Source of the DNA: Phialophora verrucosa
Taxonomy: Eukaryota; Ascomycota; Eurotiomycetes; Chaetothyriales; Herpotrichiellaceae
DNA length: 64,000 nucleotides
Assembly (NCBI GenBank): GCA_002099365.1
Contig: MSED01000014.1
Coordinates: forward strand, 806,001-870,000
Reading direction: 5' to 3'
Shown here: positions 56,601 to 64,000 of the stretch, one piece after another
Position numbering within the stretch: the stretch's first letter is position 1
Layout: every line of letters starts with the position of its first letter
The notes under the pieces: generated by a model
What the model was told of the DNA's origin: nothing
The model's input: the letters and a program-made list of their open reading frames with translations, nothing else
Database searches by the model: none
Translations under genes and position numbers: made by a program

Positions 56601-59600
56601 TCCTTAGCGTGGGTACATATCAGCGACCCTCACGGGGTCCGAGATGTCAATGCTTTGTACCACAAGGATTTAGCCATTGTGGCGCCTAGGCTCCATGTCG
56701 CGATGCCGAGGTCGTCGCCCTATTTCACATGAAAGCGAATGCAGTTGCAACCTTTGATCCCCTAATCATCTACGGTGCAGTGTTTAATGAGGCTCTCCAC
56801 AAGATTCTGGTACCGTCTCGGTACGTTCCCCTGATTGAGACTGAACATCTCGTCTCCCTCTTGCCTAAGTGCGAGCGGCTTCTATGAGCTCTGGCCCCTT
56901 CGAGAGCTCGTTGTATCGCCACTCCTCGATCCCCGTTCTAGTGCGGTAATTGAGAGGTGTGGGGAAATACTCTCGCAAAACAACGTCCTCCATCAACCTT
57001 TCCACTATCTTAGTGGCTCTGGAGACTCCGAAGAACGACATCTGATCTCCCTGTCGGCGTCGCAGGGTTTTCAGCCGCGTTGAGGACGCAATTGTCCCTG
57101 GCTAGGAGGCTCCTTCAGACCCTGGGTTAACCAATTTTCCGTCATCAACAGACTACTTAGACAATGCACGGTCGATGCCGATTTGGATGAGAGCATGATA
57201 CTTCAGCGGGACGGACAAGAGCCCCAAGACTGTGTCAACAACTCTGTACCCTATGTCGCCTTGGTCATCGAGACCTCAGTGTTGAGTCAAAGAAGAAGCA
57301 CAAATGCCATGGCCTTCCCCCTTGATTGCGACCATTGTCGGAGCCATGGAAATACTGCCCAGAGCACACACAGGACGAGGTAAGATCCTCTGGAGAGTAT
57401 GGGTCAAACATGCTTACATGCACCACTTCTCCTTTCGCTAGAACCAACCCGCAGCGTGGTTTATCTCCCTTTCGCAGGCGCTGAGATGGAATGAGATGTA
57501 TCACAACCTCAGTCAAGCAAGTTGAAAACTCTTTTAACCACGTACGCTTCTGCTGGCCTGTTCGATCACGCACTACTCACCACATCTATTAATACTACGA
57601 TTCTCCCCGAATTCGCATTCATACAACGATGCGCGCATTTTTTCTATGTCGTCCACCTGTTCCCCTGTTCAATTCGGCCAACGGGGCATACCAAACTGAC
57701 AAACCAAAGGGGCTCAGACGGCCTCTCACTGGGAACGGGAAGATTCTTCGGCGGTGATACCGTCACCCAAGCCTCTGGAACCGGCGGCCTTCAAATGGAC
57801 CTGCAGGTATATTGCGGTCCACTACGGTCTGGAAGTACCATGAGCTGAGCTGAGGTGCTTGCTCACAAATGCAAGCTTCTGTTCGAGAAAACCATGAAGT
57901 CCCAATCACGGACCAACCGAGCTTTGGCTGGCCCTGAACGAATCCCTCCGAGCAATGTTCGACGAGACAGCCCGGGGTGTTGCCAGGCTGAACAACCAGA
58001 TGTTTGCGGAGACAAGGTCATCAACTACCCCGAAAACATGGTCACTAAATGAGAGAAGATATGGAGAAACTGGAGTTGAGGACTCTTGTTTCTTCAAAAC
58101 ATCTCTACCGGAACAAGGTCCAATGTGTCAAATCCTGACCAGAGTCTGCAGTCGCGTTCCCGGACTAGGCAAAGCACGATACATCAACAAACTACTATCC
58201 TCGCGCTTCTTTTCTTCGCTTCCCGTTCCTTGAGTGTTTGGGCCCGACATGATGGACATCAACTAATCATACGTGTACCATGACACTGCCAATTCTGGGC
58301 CAAGGACAACGAAGCGCCCCCGAAACGGCTGGATGGGCGTGCTGGTCAAGCTCAAGTCGACCTGAGCACCTTCTTCGACAGTATTATGGCGCGCAACAAC
58401 GGGCCCAGATGGTCTCTAGGATTCCCGGCAAACGCATCTCCAATGTGCTACTTTCGGCTACCGCTGCTTCCACCGGACACGGATAGTCCGTGCGATGTCA
58501 TAATAGTCCCCATACCGTGGTGTATGAGATGTGGTTCCTCAGCGAGGAATCAAGCCGGCTTCACCTTCAACCTCGCCTCCAATTGCGCCCTCCATGGATC
58601 TGCGCGTGACTACAAGCATACCCTCCTTCCAGGTGTACCTACATGACTTACACTCCGTTACCAACGAATTAACTCTAGGGTTCGGAGCAAAATCCCACCA
58701 CTCCACGCAAGCATATCACAGCACAGCGCAGCAGAGCACTTATACAGTACTGGTGAACGCACCTCGTCCTAAGGGCTAACCGGATGGGCATTAAAGGGTA
58801 TGAAATATCGAAACACATGTATGTCGGTAATACTGTGTATACCTATACACCTACATAAGTAGCTGATGGCTTGATAGCCTGGCAGTCTAACAATGTGAGG
58901 GATTCCTCCGTCCAGTCCGCGTAATATTTACGATGCACAATGAAGTTCTCATTGAATTCGATCTATGTTTCGTTGTCAAGGCAAACACTGAGTTTCCACG
59001 CAGTATAAGGAAGTCCACAGGAGAGATAGTTCTAGCATGGTCAAAGACATGCAATCCCTCATTCGAGTATGAGGACTCTTATTCACTCCTGTCTTGGTAG
59101 GCTGGGCTGTCAACGATTGGGCTTGTGGGAACAGCTTCAGCGAGAAATCTGGTTAGAGTAAACTCTAGCGGCGAGCCGTGAGAACAGCATTTGCGAGAAC
59201 TCTGATTATAGTAAACTCTCCCGGCGAGCCGTGGGAACAGCATCAGCGAGAACTCTGGTTATAGTAAACTCTAACAGCGAGCCGTGGTGCGTTGCTAAAC
59301 AACAGTAATAATCGGACGCTCATGGCCGTGGGAATGAAGACAGAGGAGGCGGAAGAGATTCCTATTCATAGCGCCGTCGCTGAGCGAGCGCTCAATCACG
59401 AGAATGAATTCTCTCTCGAGAATGTAAACATGCAAGTCGTATCCTTCATCCATCATCCATCTTCTAAACATGCTCGTGCCAGAACCAACTGGAGCAGGGG
59501 TGAAGCTTCGAATTGACGATCCGGTGATCCGATGATCCAACGCAATCCAATCCAACGGTTGCGCGTGCGTTAACATCAAGTGTACTGGAGTAAGCAAGCA

Positions 59601-59650
59601 GCGAGCAACGAGCAACATGATATCCCTCTTCCCGGGTAATCACATCATTT
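53626..59650. other. 6-kb gene-poor stretch
   Basis: No frame longer than about 160 codons and none with a recognisable domain on either strand. Stops are frequent in all frames. No transposase, reverse-transcriptase or LTR structure could be read, although an old, mutated element cannot be excluded. The only clear structure is the 53-bp triplicate repeat at 59125-59283. Confidence 0.5.
59125..59283. repeat. 53-bp tandem repeat, three copies
   Basis: Copies start at 59125, 59178 and 59231 with an exact 53-bp period. Each begins GTGRGAACAGC, contains GCGAGAA and TAGTAAACTCT-like cores and ends GCGAGCC. They differ at roughly 10-20% of positions; copies 2 and 3 are the most alike. Confidence 0.9.
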
Positions 59651-60307
59651 TCACGTCCTCGCCGTCTCTGGTTTTGCCTTCGTGGTATACTTGGGCATCT
59701 TCTCGTATGCATTCGGACTGGGTTTCCTTCGGCCCTTTCCCGTTCCCTTTCCCTTTCCGTGTCCATGTCCATGTCCGTGTCCAGGCCCACACTCGTCACC
59801 ATGCCTGTGTTCATGGCCCTTTTTTCCCCTCCGATTCCCACTCAACCTCGCGGCCCCGTCGTCCGGACTGTCGCTCCCGCCACCGTCACTATCGTCATCA
59901 CTAGAGCTGTCGCTGGAGCTGTCATCCTCGCTGGAGGATTCCCCGAACGCCCTTTCTTTGTGGTATATGCAGCACACTTTGCTGGACTTCCGGCCTAGGC
60001 CCTCGTTGTCAACCACGTCTTCTGCCCATTGTATCCGTCGGTGTGTGTGCGTATGTGTACTGGAGCCCGCCGCGCCGTCGTGGGCGCCTCGGAGGCGGAG
60101 AACCAGCGGATCCGGGGAGACTGAGCGGGACGAGGCGGTGTCTTCGGGGGTGATTGTTTGAGTTGCTGAGCCTGTGGCGGCACGTCGAGAGAGGGTTTGG
60201 CCGGGCGCGAGATGGGCCCGTCCACTTAGTCTTGGGGAATTCCGCGTAGAAGCCATGGTTGGTCGTTGGGTAGGTGAGGCGGGCGCAGCTATGGCGGGCG
60301 AGGACAT
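59651..60307 (-). CDS. YPI1: Type 1 protein phosphatase inhibitor Ypi1 (PPP1R11-like)
   Basis: From the Met at 60307 the frame gives 218 aa (MSSPAIAAPASPTQRPTM). Upstream Met codons at 60493 and a downstream one at 60256 are alternatives. The invariant Ypi1/inhibitor-3 core is clear: LVLRLRG, then RRIQWAEDVVDNEGLGRKSS with the RVxF-type PP1-binding motif (RIQW), then KVCCIYHKERAFGESSSEDD. An acidic Ser/Asp tract and a His/Gly/Lys-rich tail (GHGHGHGHGKGKG) close the protein. Ypi1 binds and regulates the Glc7/PP1 catalytic subunit in the nucleus, with roles in glycogen metabolism and mitosis. The residues upstream of 60307 look less like protein sequence, so I prefer the shorter start. Confidence 0.9.
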   Translation of the reverse strand: MSSPAIAAPASPTQRPTMASTRNSPRLSGRAHLAPGQTLSRRAATGSATQTITPEDTASSRSVSPDPLVLRLRGAHDGAAGSSTHTHTHRRIQWAEDVVDNEGLGRKSSKVCCIYHKERAFGESSSEDDSSSDSSSDDDSDGGGSDSPDDGAARLSGNRRGKKGHEHRHGDECGPGHGHGHGHGKGKGTGKGRRKPSPNAYEKMPKYTTKAKPETART

Positions 60308-61571
60308 GGTATTCAGTCGCGGGGGTGGCGAGTTGCGAAGCCAACGGCTCGACTCTGTATGCTTGTGTGGTTTTCTTTCTATCCAATCCGCACCATCTGA
60401 CTCATACGGGATTTGGGGTGCAAAGAGCGACTTGAGACCGTGCAGGTCGGCCGTGCCACTGGCGGTCGTTTGTAGTAGTGACTCTGCGGTCAAAACAAAG
60501 AAGGTGGGAGAGTCACAGCGTGGGAAACCCTGGAGATTCAGTCAGGCTCAATTTAAGTATCTGTCGGCATTCCGCAAGAAAGACTGTATAAAGGCCAGGG
60601 GTGAGCGGGATATGTGAAGCCGTGGGTGGAGTGATTGATGGATGGCAAACTTGAAGTTCAGCACGAGACACAACTTCGACTGGGAATCCAGAAGATGACG
60701 GCGCTCACGTGCCTGGCCTAGGCGGGAGCATGGGGGAAAGGCAAGGGGGGATCCCTTTCTGGCGGCTCGCTCCATCCCTTGCTTCCATCTTCCATCATCC
60801 ATCCACCAATCTTCTGGTTCCTACACCTTCATGCATCGCTGACACCACCGTTGCACAACAGCCCACGAGGCTCGCATCTACTGTCCGGCCACATGATTGA
60901 GACCATGGCCATCCAGACCAGTCGTTATGCTTATGATTACAATTGCCACGGCGGTCTAGAAGGAGATACTTTGCTCTTGGTCAGATAAAGGGCCCAAAAC
61001 GGAGCAGATGACCGGTGGGAAAGAAGGCCACAGACTTGACTCGCTGAATCATTCTTGTTACTACAGTGCACGACCTCTGTCAACTCTCCGACCTTCGCAA
61101 GTCCAGTCCTGCTCAGCTCATCCGTCATCTGTCATCCACATAGTACACAGTATTGTGACTAGCGCTCATCTGCCACTCCTGCTCACCTCTTCGCCCGTCG
61201 TAACGTCGACAACTGGCAGCTGACTTTCGATCACTGGAACCCCACTCCAAGCGTGTCTTTGCGCCCATGCTAGACGAATGCCCAAGATGATCTCCCATGC
61301 AGCAATCTAACCGGCTTGATGCTTTTTGGTATCATAACAGAATAAAAACATTGGATGCACTTCGAATCCGGCTGCGTATGGCTCGGCCATCCCTGAGCCT
61401 CATCTGACACTTTCTCTGCCGCCGGCTTCAGCATTGGTAAAAGAGCCACCCGCTTTCGAAGTTCTCTTCTGGTGCGTCGTTTTCCATAGCGTAGTGCTCG
61501 ACCGAGGGCTGCAGGGCCTCTGGTTGGTCAGCGTTGCGTATGGCGAATTCCGTTCTCAGCTCTTCTTCTAG
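60308..61571. other. Intergenic between YPI1 and CRM1, no further gene seen
   Basis: About 1.3 kb, including the YPI1 promoter (its frame stays open to 60493) and the CRM1 3' UTR on the right. No other conserved frame. Confidence 0.5.
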
Positions 61572-64000
61572 TCACAACTCATCGTCTCCATCCAGGTCTG
61601 CGGGCTTGATCAAACCGCCTACCTTCAGGCCTCGTTCGCGTTCGGCGTCGGCCAGGGCCTTCTTTTCTTGCTCACGCTCCTCGGCAAACAGTTCCGCGTT
61701 GTCGCCAGCAAACTCCTTGAGCGAGATCAAGAAATCGCGCACGTGAGTCTTGAACTTGGTGGCATCCTCATTGAGGGTGAACAGCCCGCTAACGAAAAGC
61801 TGGACTTGGATCTCCTTCAAATTGGGGAAGGCACGCTGCAGGAGATTTGAAGTGAACTCGCTGACATACTGCTTGTTGGATGTCCCAGGTGCAGCCTGGT
61901 CCGGTTGATACAACGGTTGCGAGATCTTGTTGGTCTCAACAAGCTGGAACATGCGCGCGAGGAGCATGCACTGTGACTTGAATCCTGCTTTGTGATCCGA
62001 GTCCGTCAAGACAAAGAACACATCTTGGAGGATGGAGATGTAGAACTGCTGGAAGAAAATGCCCGCTGTCTGTGCATCCGTCTCGGCCATGTTGTTGATC
62101 AATTCCAGGCACATAGACAAGACAGTGTTCTCCACTTCTCGATTGTCGTGCTTGCTGGCCCACATGCAAGAGTCGATCACAAATTTGAATTGCCGACCGT
62201 CCAGCTTAAGCAGCGCAGGGAAGCAGAACAGGTTGATTGCTTGTAGAAGCTTGAAGAACTCTACCCGGAACTCGGGATACTCGTGGAAGTCCTTGTTGAT
62301 CATCTCGAGCGTGCACTCGAATATTGCGTCCATAATTGGACCAACCTTGTCGTCCATGAGATTCTGTGGAAGAGTTAGCAATGACACAGTCCGGTGGATC
62401 ATCAGTCTCTGACCATAAGTCGAGATCTCTTTGGGGTCCAACGTACATGTAGCTTGTGGATGATGGTGGTGGTCACGCTGAGAACTTCGGCATCTCGAGC
62501 ATCGGGAACATTGCGTTGATAATCGAGTAAAATGGCATCGAGCAGCGGTGGTACCATGCTCTCGTTGACCATTGGCAAGTCGTCTGCTTTCTGTACATAG
62601 ATATCGACAAGTTTCAAGATTTCTTTCTTGATTGTACGCAGGCCTCGGACTTTCGGTGTCTTTGTCTGAACATTGCCTGTGATGAGGTTAGGAGGGGGCT
62701 TCAGCATCCAGTAGCTGCGGGACTTACCTCCAGAGGCGACAGCATCAGAGATGAGCTGACTTGAAGCCCGATACATGTTCAGCATGTCGTGGTAGATGCG
62801 TCCAATCTGTGAATAGAAATAGCTGCCAATGGAGGAGCATGCTGCCACATTCGTCTTCATGATGTTTCCAACGACCTTGATGATCTCGGGATCATGGAGA
62901 ATGGCTGGGTTCGAGTTGGCTTGCTGGATGACACTGTCCCAAGCTTGGTTCGGATAGGACATAAGGTCGCTGATTAGTCGGTCTTGCACGCTCTTCTGGC
63001 CTTGAGCAGAGATCATGTAGCCGCAAGCTTCGTAGAAAGTATGCACTTGTTGAGGGGTGAGGTCACAGGTGATCTTGCGCATATTACGCACAATCTCGTC
63101 AATGAAAGGTTCGGTTTCACCTGGTTGCAGAGCGACAAAGTGGCGCTTGCATTTATTGGCAATCTTGATGAAAGTGTCGCAAGCCATGTCCTGAACACCC
63201 TCATGGGTCTCGTGCATGAACTCGAAGAGCTTGTTGACCACAGTCTTCAAGAACTTCCAATGTGCCTTGAGGAATCGCGGGTATTGCCCGACGATGTACA
63301 TGATGTTGCTGGCCACGACGGCTTTGTTGTCCTTGCCTCGCTTCATCTCGGTCAGACCGAGTAGGTCCTTAATCACGGTGACCAAGAAGCGCTTCTCCGT
63401 CTCTTCAGACATAGCACCTGATATTGAGCCAATGGCCCAGCAGAGGGTATTGCAGTTGTTCCACGACCACTCCGAACCGTCAACCTGTCGCTGAAGCTTG
63501 TCTGACATGATGTTCTCGGTGTCGACGACGTCCAAGTGGGTCAAATACACGAGGCATTCGCGGGTAGTCTTGTAAAGCTGAATTGTGTCACTCTCCTTGA
63601 CGAATTCGCGAACTATTTCACCTTCGTCGTTCTCGACGATCAGGACTTCTTCGGGCCGTACCATCTTCTCAACCATAACTTGTCTCAAACTTGACAAGAC
63701 TTGGGCGTACTTGTGCTTGCGTAGGGGATAGTTGGCAAGACTGCTGGGGTGTGGAGCGCCGCCATTAGCCAGACCGCTGACGCCCATGTTGACAAGCGGA
63801 TTGAGTTCGGTGATGGGGAGTTGCTGCATTTCCTCGTACAGCTCCTGCACCAACTTATTCCAGTACTCTAGGCATATCTTGAAGATCTCTCTGTCGTCAA
63901 TCAAGCTGATCTTAATAAGATAGAAGTGACCGTGGAGGAGATAGTCGGGGTTTGGTAATCGTTCAATGGTCTGTAGGTGGGCTGAGAAGTAGTTGGTGAG
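61572..64000 (-). CDS. CRM1: Exportin-1 (Crm1), C-terminal part; 5' end beyond window
   Basis: Minus-strand exons are 64000-62728, 62676-62447 and 62363-61572; the coding frame is open at the window edge on a codon boundary, so the N-terminal part lies outside. About 765 codons are present. Conserved exportin text is continuous: NYFSAHLQTIERLPNPDYLL, DDREIFKICLEYWNKL, NTLCWAIGSISGAMSEETEK, YPRFLKAHWKFLKTVVNKL and KTPKVRGLRTIKKEILKLVD. The two introns restore AVASGGNVQTK and IIHKLHNLMDDKVGP. The C-terminus ends with the acidic DLDGDDEL. Crm1 exports leucine-rich NES cargo from the nucleus with Ran-GTP. Cys is found at the leptomycin-binding position (63440-63442). Confidence 0.97.

Overview
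The window is nuclear DNA of a filamentous ascomycete (Pezizomycotina). The signs are compact genes split by short introns (about 50-170 nt, GT...AG, usually GTAAGT/GTATGT-like donors), fungal-specific families (Clr5-ankyrin protein, Ypi1, Bet4, Bdf1, class V cAMP-receptor-like GPCR, FAT1-type acyl-CoA synthetase) and no bacterial operon structure. A eurotiomycete-like, possibly chaetothyrialean, source is my impression only. No tRNA, rRNA, CRISPR or intact transposon was found.

Layout. 0.9-7.3 kb: four co-directional metabolic enzymes (short-chain dehydrogenase, alpha/beta hydrolase, HHxxxDG acyltransferase, HSL-type hydrolase), perhaps a small catabolic or secondary-metabolism cluster. 7.7-26.6 kb: TSR1 (40S biogenesis), a large Clr5-ankyrin protein, a membrane-anchored Cys-rich surface protein, a HAUS4-like coiled-coil protein, the double-bromodomain factor BDF1 and the SSU-processome factor UTP5. 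27-35 kb: an AMA1/Cdc20-type APC/C activator interrupted by in-frame stop codons, BET4 (Rab geranylgeranyltransferase alpha) and a GYP5-like TBC protein. 36-46 kb: FAT1-like acyl-CoA synthetase, an unknown 337-aa protein, CTF8 (cohesion clamp loader), a dienelactone-hydrolase remnant and VMA2 (V-ATPase B). 47-53.6 kb: an MFS transporter, an unusual carboxymuconolactone-decarboxylase/alpha-beta-hydrolase fusion and a GPCR. 53.6-59.6 kb is a gene-poor stretch with a 53-bp triplicate repeat. 59.6-64 kb: YPI1 (PP1 inhibitor) and the 3' part of CRM1/XPO1, which runs off the window.

Most genes are unrelated housekeeping genes. The exceptions are the enzyme group at the left end and the fusion hydrolase. 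The most striking observation is the APC/C activator: it has a good C-box and WD40 body but carries TAG and TGA codons in frame. The TGA lies inside the conserved GGNDN block, where no intron can remove it. This suggests loss of a meiosis-type APC/C activator or, less likely, stop-codon readthrough. Exon models were built by eye from splice signals, reading phase and protein conservation. All of them sum to whole codons.
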